A stretch of 64,000 bases of DNA, from the NCBI GenBank assembly GCA_044220875.1, contig JBGAQH010000005.1, positions 1 to 64,000 of the forward strand. Direction: 5' to 3'. The stretch comes from JAEUIT01 sp044220875 (GTDB taxonomy: Bacteria; Planctomycetota; Phycisphaerae; Phycisphaerales; SM1A02). The position numbers and the translations under genes were made by a program. Below the pieces are notes generated by a model. The model ran no database searches, had not been told where the DNA came from, and saw nothing but the letters and a program-made list of their open reading frames with translations. Shown in pieces: positions 1 to 8,547 of the stretch; the first letter of the stretch is position 1; every line of letters begins with the position of its first letter.

Positions 1-83
1 ACCCTCGTGGGTGGCCCGGCGTCTCTTTTTGCCTCGGTCGAAAAGCGCGCCGAGGTACCGCCTCCGCGATGACGTCAGCGCAT

Positions 84-110
84 CATCCGCTGCTCGTCTC
101 TCAGCGGATG
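84..110 (-). terminator. weak hairpin overlapping the mrp stop codon
   Basis: A perfect 9-bp inverted repeat (CATCCGCTG / CAGCGGATG) with a 9-nt loop overlaps the end of the Mrp gene read on the minus strand. No T-run follows, so it is at best a weak transcription end. The first 83 bases of the window hold nothing recognisable. Confidence 0.3.
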
Positions 111-1198
111 CTGAGCGTCGGCTGTACGAATCGGTTGCCGAAGCTCGCGATCGACACCTGGCTCGCCACGTTCTTGACGAAGCGATCGAGTGCGGTCGCG
201 AGCGTTGGGTTATCCCAGTTGGCCAGCGGAGTGCCGGCGTCGCTGTTGCTGCGAAGGGCCGTCACGATCGGAATGGCACCGAGAAACGGAAGCCCCATGG
301 TTTGGGCCATGATCTCGGCGCCGCCGCGCCCGAAGAGGTCGTATTCGCGACCATCATCACCCATGAAGTAGCTCATGTTCTCGACGACGCCCAGAACATC
401 GACCCCCAACTGCTGGAACATGCGCACCGCCCGCCGTGCGTCGTCCTGGGCAACCTGCTGCGGGGTGCAGACGATGACCGCACCTGAGAGCGGTAGCAGC
501 TGGGAGAGCGTCAGCGGCACGTCACCCGTGCCGGGCGGCAGATCGACGATGAGGTAGTCAAGATCGCCCCATTCGGTTTGCACCGCGAGCTGCTTGAAAG
601 CCCCGTGGGCCATGGGGCCCCGCCAGATCAGTGCCTTGTCGGGATCGACGAGTTTGCCGATCGTCATGGCCCGAATGCCATGGACCTCGAAGGGCAGCAA
701 CATGTTGTCGCGGGCTGCGGTTCCGATCTGATTCAGCCCGAGCATCGTCGGAGCGCTTGGACCGTAGATGTCACCGTCCAGGAGGCCGGTGCGAGCACCG
801 CACCGGGCAAGACCGACCGCCAAATTGATGGCCACGGTTGACTTGCCGACGCCGCCCTTTCCCGCGCCCACGGCAATGATCTGTCGAACATTGGGGAGCG
901 GGTTCGATCCCTCACGGACCTTTTCATTCGGGGCCCGGACGTCGGCGGTGAACTCGACCTCAATTCGACCGAGCGGCGCGCCGGCCGTCCGGGCCCTCTC
1001 GGTCACTGCGGCCTCGATGTCACCGCGGATCTTGTCCTTCATGGGACAGGCGGGCGTCGTCAGCTCGACGACGATCCGGACGTCATTTCCACGCGATTCT
1101 GCGGCCTTCACCATGTTGAGCGTCACCAGATCCTTGTGGAGGTCTGGATCTTGGACGGTCCGAAGGGCTTCGATCAGCTGCTGGTGTGAGAGGGACAT
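101..1198 (-). CDS. mrp: Mrp/NBP35-family iron-sulfur carrier ATPase (ApbC-like)
   Basis: This 365-residue protein has the usual two-part Mrp layout. An N-terminal MIP18/DUF59-like domain (about 1-85) carries the conserved TPACPMK segment. A SIMIBI ATPase domain follows, with the deviant Walker A GKGGVGKST at about 113-121, a DLPPGTGD switch motif, and ENMSYF near the C-terminal third. The family binds and transfers Fe-S clusters in the cytoplasm. In the common form ENMSxF is followed by a CPxC cluster ligand pair, but here it reads MGDDG, so those cysteines are missing. The start is an ATG and the length is normal. The only nearby minus-strand gene lies about 1 kb upstream, so it is probably transcribed alone. 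Family assignment is firm; Fe-S binding through the usual ligands is not supported. Confidence 0.93.
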   Translation of the reverse strand: MSLSHQQLIEALRTVQDPDLHKDLVTLNMVKAAESRGNDVRIVVELTTPACPMKDKIRGDIEAAVTERARTAGAPLGRIEVEFTADVRAPNEKVREGSNPLPNVRQIIAVGAGKGGVGKSTVAINLAVGLARCGARTGLLDGDIYGPSAPTMLGLNQIGTAARDNMLLPFEVHGIRAMTIGKLVDPDKALIWRGPMAHGAFKQLAVQTEWGDLDYLIVDLPPGTGDVPLTLSQLLPLSGAVIVCTPQQVAQDDARRAVRMFQQLGVDVLGVVENMSYFMGDDGREYDLFGRGGAEIMAQTMGLPFLGAIPIVTALRSNSDAGTPLANWDNPTLATALDRFVKNVASQVSIASFGNRFVQPTLSIR

Positions 1199-1401
1199 GC
1201 GTGGTGTTCAGAGGGGCGGGCGGGCGATCATACGGCCCAGTTCAGCGGGTGAGGTCATCCCCCCCGGCTGAAATAGCCGATGGTCGAATCCGTTCACTGG
1301 CATCTCAACCACCGCCTCGATTTGACGAGCGGTGACCAACGCGCCCACGGCCGAGACCGACGGAAGCCCGTCGTGCCCGCCGGCCCTCAGGAGTCTCCGA
1401 C

Positions 1402-2046
1402 ATGCAGCTGTTCCGATTCATCCGTCCGATAGGTTTCCTCGCCCTCGCACTCACGGTCGCCTCTCCCGCGATCGCTTCCGACGACAAGCCCACCCCGCCC
1501 AATGGCACCCAGCCGCCGACTCGCGGTCCTCGCGTTCCGCCCGCCGGCGGAGCCGGGAACAAGAATGGCGAGCGTGGTCGCGGCGAGAACGGCCAGGCCG
1601 GTCGTCCCGCAGCCTTCCCCAACTGGGTCGCGATGGTGAAGGCGCTCGACCTGAACGCCGAGCAGAAGACCAAGGTTGAGGCTCTGGCAACCGAGTTCGA
1701 GAAGAAGTCCGAGGAGTGGAAGACCGCCAATGCCGACAAGGCCAAGGCTCTCGAGGACAAGGCCCGCGAGGAGCGCAAGGGCGGCAAGGAAGCGTCGGAC
1801 GCCACGAAGAAGGCCATTCGCGAGCTCAACGATTCGCGTCCGAAGGCGCAGGACTATCAGAAGAAGATCGAGGACGTCCTGACTGACGCGCAGAAGGCGC
1901 AGCTCAAGACCAACATCGACAGGGCCCGCGAGGAGCAGCGGAAGGCCCGCGAGGAAGCTCGCAAGGGCCATGAGAAGGGCGGCGACAAGGATGGCGACAA
2001 GGATGGCGAGAAGGGCGGCGAAAAGGGTGGCGGCAAGACCAAGTAA
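1402..2046 (+). CDS. Secreted Spy/CpxP-like (LTxxQ) helical protein
   Basis: This 214-residue protein begins with a clear signal peptide (about 1-25, ending ASPAIAS) followed by a Pro/Gly/Asn-rich linker. The remainder is a highly charged helix rich in Lys, Glu and Ala. Two segments, LDLNAEQKTKVEAL and VLTDAQKAQLK, look like the LTxxQ motifs of the Spy/CpxP fold, which act as periplasmic chaperones or stress sensors in proteobacteria. The C-terminus is a low-complexity DKDGDKDGEKGGEKGG tail. The gene stands alone and ends at a strong terminator hairpin shared with the convergent pseudopilin gene. The secretion prediction is good. The Spy-like assignment rests on short motifs only. Confidence 0.8.
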   Translation: MQLFRFIRPIGFLALALTVASPAIASDDKPTPPNGTQPPTRGPRVPPAGGAGNKNGERGRGENGQAGRPAAFPNWVAMVKALDLNAEQKTKVEALATEFEKKSEEWKTANADKAKALEDKAREERKGGKEASDATKKAIRELNDSRPKAQDYQKKIEDVLTDAQKAQLKTNIDRAREEQRKAREEARKGHEKGGDKDGDKDGEKGGEKGGGKTK

Positions 2047-2104
2047 GCCGTCGTCGCTTCGCATCCGAAGCCACGTCTGACAGACGCCTCACCAAACAAC
2101 AAGC

Positions 2105-2137
2105 AACGGGCCCGAGCATCACTGCTCGGGCCCGTTT
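2105..2137. terminator. bidirectional terminator hairpin
   Basis: A perfect 14-bp stem (AACGGGCCCGAGCA and its complement) closes a TCAC loop and ends in TTT. It lies between the convergent Spy-like and pseudopilin genes and can serve both strands because the left arm begins with AA. Confidence 0.85.
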
Positions 2138-2187
2138 CATTGATGCTCTGCGTTCGCGCTTGGATTCGCGTCCCGCGATGTCCCCAC

Positions 2188-3273
2188 TCAGCCGCCGCCG
2201 AAGACGCGGACGTCGTCCCACTTGTCCAACGAGGAGGGACCGCCGGGATTCGTACCCGCCGAGACGACATTGACGATGGGGGACTGCGCGGTGCCGAGGC
2301 CATCGTTCTTCGAGAAGTAGATTCCATCAAGCCCGGCCGAAATCAGGACGAACCGGCCTCGCGGCGTTCCTGCAAGCGGCGAGGCGCTGGCGCCGAATGC
2401 CGGGCTTCGGATGATCTGGGCGAGCGTCTGATCAACGTTTGGCGTCACGCCCGAGGCGGGATTGAGCAGGCTCGTCGCCTGTGACTTCTCGGATTCGCCA
2501 AGTTGCGTCGCCAGCAGGTAGGGGGCATTGCTGACGACGGAGAACTGGGAGTTCGCAACGCTGCCGACGAGGTCGCCAACGTCGCGCAGCGAGCGGAAAT
2601 ACAGCACTGGCTGACCCCACGCGTCCAGCACGTCGGGCAGATCGAGGAGCGGCGCATCGCTGCCGGACACACCCGCCACTTGGCCGGCGACAGGTGCGAA
2701 TTCGTCAGACTTCGGCGCGAAGAAAGGCGGGTACTGCTTGCCCGCGATCCGCGGCCCCTTGCCGATCTCGAAGACGTTGACCTTGAACGAGAATGCGTTC
2801 GCTCCCGAGCCGATCGTGTACTGCGTCCATCCGGTGGTGAACGACGCATAAGCCGGGTCGTCGGAACCGACGGCGCCACCCATGAGGTGGAGGATCGCGT
2901 TCTCGGTGGAGGAGATGCGCGGGTCACTCGCAAGCGTTGCTTCGGGAATGAGGCCCGGGTAGTAGCCAAACTCCTGGTGGAAGGCCTCGATCGCCTTCGC
3001 AAACTCCTGAAGCGTCGACTGCGTCTGCGTGCGCTTGGCGTTCTGCAGCGCCTTGCTCAGCGCCGGGAGCAGGATGCCGATCAACAGCACGATGATGCCG
3101 ATCGCCACCAAGAGCTCCGTGATGGTGAAGCCCCGACGTCGAAGGCCGTCGCTCGGTCGGTGGTCGCTCGGTCGGTGGTCGCCCGGTCGGTGGTCGGAGC
3201 AGGCGGGGCGTGACGGGCGACGAAATGGGTTGTGCGGGGTTGCGGCGAGACTCGACATCGGATTGAGCTGCAT
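2188..3273 (-). CDS. Type II secretion pseudopilin, GspG-like
   Basis: This protein of about 361 residues carries a type IV prepilin signal, RRRGFTITELLVAIG. The leader peptidase cut falls after Gly48, with Phe as mature residue 1 and the conserved Glu at +5, followed by a 20-residue membrane helix. The C-terminal half has the GspG-type signatures DAWGQPVLY and FVLISAGLDGIY. The leader is long for the family and contains a tandem DHRP(S/G) repeat. The chosen ATG at 3273 has GAGG 11 nt upstream; an in-frame start at 3312 is possible. It would be processed by the prepilin peptidase encoded at 41128. No gspD/E/F genes are adjacent, so this is an orphan pseudopilin, as is common in planctomycetes. 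Confidence 0.9.
   Translation of the reverse strand: MQLNPMSSLAATPHNPFRRPSRPACSDHRPGDHRPSDHRPSDGLRRRGFTITELLVAIGIIVLLIGILLPALSKALQNAKRTQTQSTLQEFAKAIEAFHQEFGYYPGLIPEATLASDPRISSTENAILHLMGGAVGSDDPAYASFTTGWTQYTIGSGANAFSFKVNVFEIGKGPRIAGKQYPPFFAPKSDEFAPVAGQVAGVSGSDAPLLDLPDVLDAWGQPVLYFRSLRDVGDLVGSVANSQFSVVSNAPYLLATQLGESEKSQATSLLNPASGVTPNVDQTLAQIIRSPAFGASASPLAGTPRGRFVLISAGLDGIYFSKNDGLGTAQSPIVNVVSAGTNPGGPSSLDKWDDVRVFGGG
3151..3195 (-). repeat. three 15-bp tandem repeats in the pseudopilin leader
   Basis: Three contiguous 15-bp units (plus-strand gctcggtcggtggtc, the third with one change) encode consecutive DHRPS/DHRPG pentapeptides before the prepilin cleavage site. The unit length is a multiple of three, so copy-number change would keep the frame. 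Confidence 0.9.
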
Positions 3274-3426
3274 AGGACACAAGTCCTCGTGAGAGAGGAA
3301 GGCTCGCCCCAAATGCCGGCTCCAAGTGTCGGACCGGGGCGCGCCAAAGCCGTCGGACAGGCCAAGGCCTCGTCACGCTCATCCGGTACCGGGGAATGTA
3401 CGCGAGATCTCCGTCCGCAGATGCCG

Positions 3427-4056
3427 TCAGCTGGGAAGTTCGCCTGTCGCTTGGCGAAGGGGCCACGGGAGGGAGCCCGCCGCCACGAGTTGCCGAAGCC
3501 CCTCGTACACCGCGATCGCCGCGGCCGTCGCCAGGTTCAGGCTCCGGGCCTCAGGTATCGGCACCATGGGGAGGACGAGCCGGTGATCGGCGCCGTATGC
3601 ACGGTCGATCCATTGATGGGTGGCCTCGTCGACACCGCGCGTTTCGCGGCCGAACAGCAGATAGTCGCCACGTTGCAGTGGGGCGTCCCAGATCGGCCGT
3701 GCCGCCTTCGTGGTCATCAGCCACATCCGCGCCGGCTGCTCGACGGTCAGGAATTTCTCCCATGACTCATGCTCGCGGCAGTCCACCAAGTGCCAATAGT
3801 CGAGACCGGCCCGTCGAAGAGCCTTCTCGCTCATCTCGAAACCCAAGGGGTGGATCAGATGGAGCCTGCACCCCGTCGCCGCGGCGGTACGGCCGATGTT
3901 CCCCGTGTTGTTGGGGATCTCGGGGTTGAGCAGGACGATGTGAAAAGCAGGCGGGCTCTGGCGCCATGCGTCGCGCGGTGCGCTCGCGCCGCGCGGGGCG
4001 GTCGCGTCGCCTGCGGGCGTGGTCTCTGAATGGCCGGCGGAATCGGCGGTGGACAC
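3427..4056 (-). CDS. trmL: tRNA (cytidine(34)-2'-O)-methyltransferase
   Basis: This 209-residue SPOUT-class methyltransferase resembles TrmL/YibK, which 2'-O-methylates the wobble nucleotide of leucine tRNAs using SAM. Conserved motifs are LLNPEIPNNTGNIGRTAA near the start of the domain, HPLGFEMSEKALRRAGLDY, LFGRETRGV, and the knot-forming VLPMVPIPEARSLNLATAAAI. An Ala/Pro-rich, probably disordered N-terminal extension of about 35 residues precedes the domain. The gene lies between the pseudopilin gene and the divergent EF-G-like gene and is likely monocistronic. The assignment is strong because several TrmL-specific motifs are intact. Confidence 0.94.
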   Translation of the reverse strand: MSTADSAGHSETTPAGDATAPRGASAPRDAWRQSPPAFHIVLLNPEIPNNTGNIGRTAAATGCRLHLIHPLGFEMSEKALRRAGLDYWHLVDCREHESWEKFLTVEQPARMWLMTTKAARPIWDAPLQRGDYLLFGRETRGVDEATHQWIDRAYGADHRLVLPMVPIPEARSLNLATAAAIAVYEGLRQLVAAGSLPWPLRQATGELPS

Positions 4057-4174
4057 GCTGCGGACGATAGCGACTGGGAGCCTCCCGGCGGTACGCTACA
4101 GCCTTCATGACCGTGAGCGCTCGATCTAGACGATCGCAAGCAGGCTGCAGCGCCGTTGGTCTTTCCAATTCAAC

Positions 4175-4200
4175 CACATGCGGGCCTTCGGGCGCATGTG
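4175..4200 (+). promoter_or_regulatory. hairpin in the leader of the EF-G-like gene
   Basis: An 8-bp inverted repeat (CACATGCG / CGCATGTG) encloses CC-TTCG-GG with a two-base bulge, about 60 bases upstream of the EF-G-like start codon. It may be a leader structure or the end of an upstream transcript. Its role is unknown. Confidence 0.3.
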
Positions 4201-4245
4201 AGCTTTCGGGTCGCCCGGGGCGCTCTGTCGCCGTGGGCACCTACG

Positions 4246-4251
4246 AGGAGG
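4246..4251 (+). promoter_or_regulatory. ribosome binding site of the EF-G-like gene
   Basis: GAGGAGG lies 7 bases before the ATG at 4259. It is among the strongest Shine-Dalgarno matches in the window and fixes the start codon. Confidence 0.8.
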
Positions 4252-4258
4252 TTTTTCT

Positions 4259-6325
4259 ATGAGCGGATACACAACGACGGACATCCGAAACGTGGCGATC
4301 GTAGGCGGCGCCGGAACGGGCAAGACGACGCTCGTCGAGGCGCTGCTTCTCGCCGTCGGTGTCATCACCAAGGCCGGCCGCATCGAGGACGGCAACACCG
4401 TCTGTGACCACGATCCGATCGCCAAGGAGCTCATGCACTCGGTGGACAGCTCGATTGTCCACCTGAGCCATGGCGGGGCGGAAATCTCCCTCATCGATAC
4501 CCCGGGCTCCGCGGGCTTTCTGGGCAAGTCCATCACGGTCTTCCCGGCGGTCGAGACCGTCGCTGTGGTCCTCGACTGCGCGAAGGGGATCGACCCCGTC
4601 GCCCGCCGCCTTATGGCCGCGGCCGAGAGCCGCAACCTGCCGCGGATGATCATCGTCAACAAGATCGACCACGCCACGAGCGAGCCCGAGGAGCTCTCCA
4701 TGCTTCTCGCGGCCATTCAGGAGACGTTCGGCGGCATTTGCCGGCCGATCAACCTGCCGACCGGCAACGGCACGGGCGTCATCGACTGCTACCGAGGCTC
4801 GGAGGGGACGAGCGACCTGGGTGCCGTCGCCGATTTCCATACCGGCATCGTCGAGCAGATCGTCGAAGTCGACGAGGAGACCCTCAACGCCTACCTCGGC
4901 GGCGAGCAGGTCGACGAGGCCCATCTCCACTCCTGCTTCGAGAAGGCCCTCCGCGAGCGGCACCTCATCCCGATCTGCTTCGTCAGCGCGAAGACCGGTG
5001 CCGGCCTCAAGGAACTGCTCGACGCCTTCGCCAACCTCTGCCCGAATCCGACCGAGGGCAACCCCCGACCGTTCGAGTACGAGGAGGGCGGCGAGACGAA
5101 GCAGTGGCGAGCGATTCCCGATCCCTCGCAGGCGGCGGTGAGCCACATCTTCAAGGTCACCAGCGATCCCTACGTCGGCAAGCTTGCGATCTTCCGCGTG
5201 CACCAGGGCACGGTGCGGAAGGAATCCCATCCCAAGGTCGACGACGGCAAGAAGCCGATCCGCATCGCCCACATCTTCCGCCTGCAGGGCGCCAAGCACG
5301 TCGAGGTCGACCAGCTCATTGCCGGCGACATCGGCGCCACCAGCAAGATCGACGACGTCCACTTCAACAGCGTGCTCCACGACGGCGAGATCGGCGAGCA
5401 CATGCACCTTCGCCCGCTGCCACTGCCCGTCCCGATGTTCGGCCTCGCGGTCGAGGCCGCGACCCGCAACGCCGAGGCGAAGTTGGGCGAAGCGTTAGCC
5501 AAGCTCCACAGCGAGGACCCGACGCTCCGCATCGAGCACGTGCCGGCGACCGGCGAGACGGTGCTTCGCGGGCTTGACGAGCTCCATCTCCGCACCAAGC
5601 TCCGCATGCTGAAGGATCGCTACGCGGTGGAGGTAAACAGCAAGCCTCCGCGCATCGCCTACAAGGAGACGATCACCGCCCGGGCCGACGGCCACCACCG
5701 CCACAAGAAGCAGTCGGGCGGCGCGGGCCAGTTCGGCGAGGTCTACCTTCGCGTCGAGCCGATGCCGGTCTTCGAGCGCGGCGGCCCGGACTTCGAGTTC
5801 GTGGACGACACCTTCGGCGGCTCGATCCCCAAGCAGTTCCTGCCGGCGATCGAGAAGGGCATCCGCCAGGTGCTGGTCGAGGGAGCCATCGCCGGCTACC
5901 CGATGATCGGCATCCGGGTGAGCGTCTACGACGGCAAGTACCACCCGGTCGACAGCAAGGAAATCGCCTTCGTGACGGCGGGTCGGCGGGCCTTCATCGA
6001 CGCCATCATGAAGGCCAAGCCGGTGCTGCTCGAGCCGATCGTGAAGCTTGAGATCAACGTCCACGCCGACCACATCGGCACCATCGCCGGCGACCTCTCC
6101 GGCAAGCGCGGACGCATCCACGGCACGGACATGGTCGCCGGCAACATGAGCATCATTCGCGCCGAGGCCCCGCTCTCGGAGGTGATGAACTACGCCAACC
6201 AGCTCAAGTCGATGACTGGCGGTGCCGGCACCTTCGTCATGGAGTACAGCCATGACGAGACAGCCCCGACCAACGTCCGTGACGCGGAAATCGCCCGCTT
6301 CAAGCCGCGGGTCGAAGAGGACTGA
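4259..6325 (+). CDS. Elongation factor G-like translational GTPase (EF-G paralogue)
   Basis: This 688-residue protein has the full EF-G layout: G domain, domain II, and domains III-V ending in the EF-G C-terminal fold. GTPase motifs are G1 GGAGTGKT (about 16-23), G3 DTPG (80-83), G4 NKID (134-137) and G5 SAKTG. The G1 differs from the AHIDAGKT of canonical EF-G. The switch I segment usually reading RGITI is replaced by MHSVDSSI. These features match the EF-G-like/EF-G2 class rather than the main elongation factor. The family binds ribosomes, but its exact role varies and is often unknown. No rpsL, rpsG or tuf genes are adjacent, which also argues for a paralogue. A strong Shine-Dalgarno and a strong terminator suggest a single-gene transcript. 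Confidence 0.92.
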   Translation: MSGYTTTDIRNVAIVGGAGTGKTTLVEALLLAVGVITKAGRIEDGNTVCDHDPIAKELMHSVDSSIVHLSHGGAEISLIDTPGSAGFLGKSITVFPAVETVAVVLDCAKGIDPVARRLMAAAESRNLPRMIIVNKIDHATSEPEELSMLLAAIQETFGGICRPINLPTGNGTGVIDCYRGSEGTSDLGAVADFHTGIVEQIVEVDEETLNAYLGGEQVDEAHLHSCFEKALRERHLIPICFVSAKTGAGLKELLDAFANLCPNPTEGNPRPFEYEEGGETKQWRAIPDPSQAAVSHIFKVTSDPYVGKLAIFRVHQGTVRKESHPKVDDGKKPIRIAHIFRLQGAKHVEVDQLIAGDIGATSKIDDVHFNSVLHDGEIGEHMHLRPLPLPVPMFGLAVEAATRNAEAKLGEALAKLHSEDPTLRIEHVPATGETVLRGLDELHLRTKLRMLKDRYAVEVNSKPPRIAYKETITARADGHHRHKKQSGGAGQFGEVYLRVEPMPVFERGGPDFEFVDDTFGGSIPKQFLPAIEKGIRQVLVEGAIAGYPMIGIRVSVYDGKYHPVDSKEIAFVTAGRRAFIDAIMKAKPVLLEPIVKLEINVHADHIGTIAGDLSGKRGRIHGTDMVAGNMSIIRAEAPLSEVMNYANQLKSMTGGAGTFVMEYSHDETAPTNVRDAEIARFKPRVEED

Positions 6326-6350
6326 GCGGCCGGTTGAGCCCTGCGACCCT

Positions 6351-6384
6351 GCGAGGCGGCCTTCGGGCCGCCTCGCTTTCGTTT
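6351..6384 (+). terminator. intrinsic terminator of the EF-G-like gene
   Basis: A perfect 11-bp GC-rich stem (GCGAGGCGGCC and its complement) closes a TTCG tetraloop and is followed by TTTCGTTT. It begins 25 bases after the stop codon. Confidence 0.92.
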
Positions 6385-6441
6385 CCGCCCCCTCGGCCTC
6401 CTGTGGCCGCGCGTGCGGATCGAGCCGATATACTCGCCACC

Positions 6442-6597
6442 ATGTTCCAGTCCCCGGTCCTCACGGTGCTCGCCGCCAACGCCCTCTGGCTGATCGTCTG
6501 TTCGCTCTGGGCCATTCTCTGCTTCGGTCAGGCCGCGAAGGATCGAGCCGCCGGCAGCGGTTTCCAGAAGCGCATCGGGCCGGCCGACGTCGACTGA
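6442..6597 (+). CDS. Small single-span membrane protein
   Basis: A 51-residue reading frame with one hydrophobic segment (about 5-28, LTVLAANALWLIVCSLWAILCFG) and a short charged cytoplasmic tail. It sits between the EF-G-like terminator and the convergent glycosyltransferase gene, with stop codons almost abutting. I do not recognise a family. The well-formed transmembrane helix and its position after a terminator suggest a real gene, but no strong Shine-Dalgarno is visible, so it could be chance. Confidence 0.5.
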   Translation: MFQSPVLTVLAANALWLIVCSLWAILCFGQAAKDRAAGSGFQKRIGPADVD

Positions 6598-8361
6598 TCA
6601 CCTCGGCGCGGTCGCGTCGAGTGGATGCTCCGAGAGCACCAGGACCGTCGTGCGGTTGGCAAACCAGCGCGACCAGGTACCGATGGGCGAGAGGCGCGAG
6701 GCCAGTCCCGGAGCCTTCCTGAGGGCATCCTCGAACTGGTCCTCCACACGCTCCTCGTCCACGAGGACGATCGCCGGAAACGTCAGGTCGGTGCGGCTCT
6801 CAAGCGCCGCCAGTGAATTCGCGAAGCGGGTTGGATTGCTGCCCCGCGCATCGGCGTTGTAGAACTCGATCGTCGGATCGACCAGACCGACGAGGATGAT
6901 GTCCGGTCGCGTCACGTCATAGCGACGCTCGACGAACCGGAGCATCTCGGCGGCGCCCATCGGCGTCGCGAACCGAGTCTGGATCGCGAAGACAATCGTC
7001 CAACTTACCGCCATCGCGAACCACGCGAGGAGGAGTCCGCGCTGGCGGGCGGCACTCCCGTCATTCCACGTCCACCAGCAGGCGACGCAGCCGGCCGGCG
7101 CGATCGCCAGCGGGATGACCAGGGCCCAGAGTTCCGGGGCCGCGGTCGCCACCCACAGCGCTGCCCCCATCTCGCCGAGAAAGACAACGATCGCGACGAT
7201 GGCGAGCGTGCGCCGCACGTCGGGCGGCCGGTAGCCGGCGGGCGCGGACTCGGCCGACGCACCGTCGAACTCGCCGCGAAGCCACCGCTCGATCGTGATC
7301 GCGGTGAGCATCGCCGTCGGCCCGGCGAGGGGAAGGAGATAGGTGGCGAGCTTCCCCGTGGAGGCGCTGAAGCCAAGGAACGGGAAAAGGACCGCGATCA
7401 TGAGCATCGACCGCAGGTCACCGCCTCGAAGGGCCCCAAGTGCGCTCCGCCACGAGAGGTTGAACCACGGCAGGACGAGCATCGTGGACGCCGGGTACAT
7501 CCCGCCGAGGAAGATCGGGATGTAGAACCACCATGGCTCGGCCCGCAGGTCCTTCTCACCCGTGACGCGGCCGATCGTCTCGTCCCACCAGATCTGCCCC
7601 GCCTCGGGATACTTCAGCAGGATGAGGCCGGTCCAAAGTCCGAAGGGGAGGAGCGCCAACGGCAGGCCGACGAAGGGACGCAGGCGGAGGATGTCGCGCG
7701 GCCGACGGGCGAGCAGTGCCCACGCCGCGAGAATGAGAAGCGGCCCCAGCGCCACCTCGCGCTTGGTGAGGAATCCAAGTGCGATTGCCGACCAGAGCAG
7801 GATGGCGGTGCCGCGCCGCTCGTGCGGTGGCGCGTCCGGCTCGGTCATGAGCCTGTGGCCGCAGGCCAGGCCGACGATCCAGAACAGGGCGACGAGCGCG
7901 TCGGTGTTCGCGAGCCTTCCGACGAAGAGAACATAGGGCATGACGCTCAGCGTCGCCGTGGCGATGAGGGCGGGGCGCGTGCCGATCGTCCGTCGGGCGA
8001 ATGCGAAGACGGCAAGCAGTGCAAGCGTTGTCGCAAGGAGACTCGGCCACCGAACCGCCATCTCGGTCCGGCCGAGGACGCTGACGCCGACGGCCTGAAG
8101 CCAGTAGGTCAGCGGCGGCTTGGTGAGGTGGGGCCGCCCCTGAAACTCCGGCACCAACCAGTTCCCCGTCTCGGCCATCCGCGCCGAAACCGAGCCGTAG
8201 CGGCCCTCGTCAGGCGGCATGAGCGGGTGTCCCCACGCGAGGAACCACACGAGCATTGCCGACGCCACCAGGATCAACCGCTCGGGCCCGGTGAGTGGTC
8301 GGCGATCGGGCTCGAGCGTTGGAAGCACGTGCGGCAGCGGGAGAGGGAGAACGGGAGGCAA
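6598..8361 (-). CDS. ArnT-like glycosyltransferase of family 39 (GT-C fold)
   Basis: This 587-residue polytopic membrane protein has about ten or more hydrophobic helices. Its first periplasmic loop carries the GT39/ArnT signature PPDEGRYGSVSARMAETGNWLVP (residues about 49-72; DE is the catalytic acidic pair), then KPPLTYWLQA. Such enzymes transfer a sugar from a polyprenyl-phosphate donor to lipid A, protein or another acceptor on the outer face of the inner membrane. A soluble C-terminal domain follows the helices. The gene is isolated on the minus strand, just downstream of tRNA-Arg. Substrate and acceptor cannot be told from sequence. Confidence 0.9.
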   Translation of the reverse strand: MPPVLPLPLPHVLPTLEPDRRPLTGPERLILVASAMLVWFLAWGHPLMPPDEGRYGSVSARMAETGNWLVPEFQGRPHLTKPPLTYWLQAVGVSVLGRTEMAVRWPSLLATTLALLAVFAFARRTIGTRPALIATATLSVMPYVLFVGRLANTDALVALFWIVGLACGHRLMTEPDAPPHERRGTAILLWSAIALGFLTKREVALGPLLILAAWALLARRPRDILRLRPFVGLPLALLPFGLWTGLILLKYPEAGQIWWDETIGRVTGEKDLRAEPWWFYIPIFLGGMYPASTMLVLPWFNLSWRSALGALRGGDLRSMLMIAVLFPFLGFSASTGKLATYLLPLAGPTAMLTAITIERWLRGEFDGASAESAPAGYRPPDVRRTLAIVAIVVFLGEMGAALWVATAAPELWALVIPLAIAPAGCVACWWTWNDGSAARQRGLLLAWFAMAVSWTIVFAIQTRFATPMGAAEMLRFVERRYDVTRPDIILVGLVDPTIEFYNADARGSNPTRFANSLAALESRTDLTFPAIVLVDEERVEDQFEDALRKAPGLASRLSPIGTWSRWFANRTTVLVLSEHPLDATAPR

Positions 8362-8384
8362 CGCTTGACGGCGGCGTTCGCGAA

Positions 8385-8458
8385 CGCCCCCTGCAAGATT
8401 CGAACTTGCGACCTGGTCTTTAGGAAAGACCCGCTCTATCCAACTGAGCTAAGAGGGC
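8385..8458 (-). tRNA. tRNA-Arg (anticodon CCT)
   Basis: The minus strand folds into a complete 74-nt cloverleaf. It has a 7-bp acceptor stem (GCCCTCT / AGGGGGC), a D-arm GCTC..GAGC, an anticodon stem GGTCT/AGACC with loop TTCCTAA (anticodon at 8422-8424), and a T-arm GCAAG-TTCGAAT-CTTGC. The discriminator base is G. The 3' CCA is not encoded. It reads AGG arginine codons. Confidence 0.97.
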
Positions 8459-8547
8459 AGTTCGCGGGATTCTAGCGTGCACCGGGTAGGGCGACGCCGG
8501 GCGTGGACGAAGCCCGTGCTACTCTGGCCGTCCGCAAGGGGGACCGC

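Noticed and set aside
3151..3195. CRISPR-like array
   Set aside because: Short contiguous in-frame repeats without spacers; the same holds for the arrays at 18824 and 43414.
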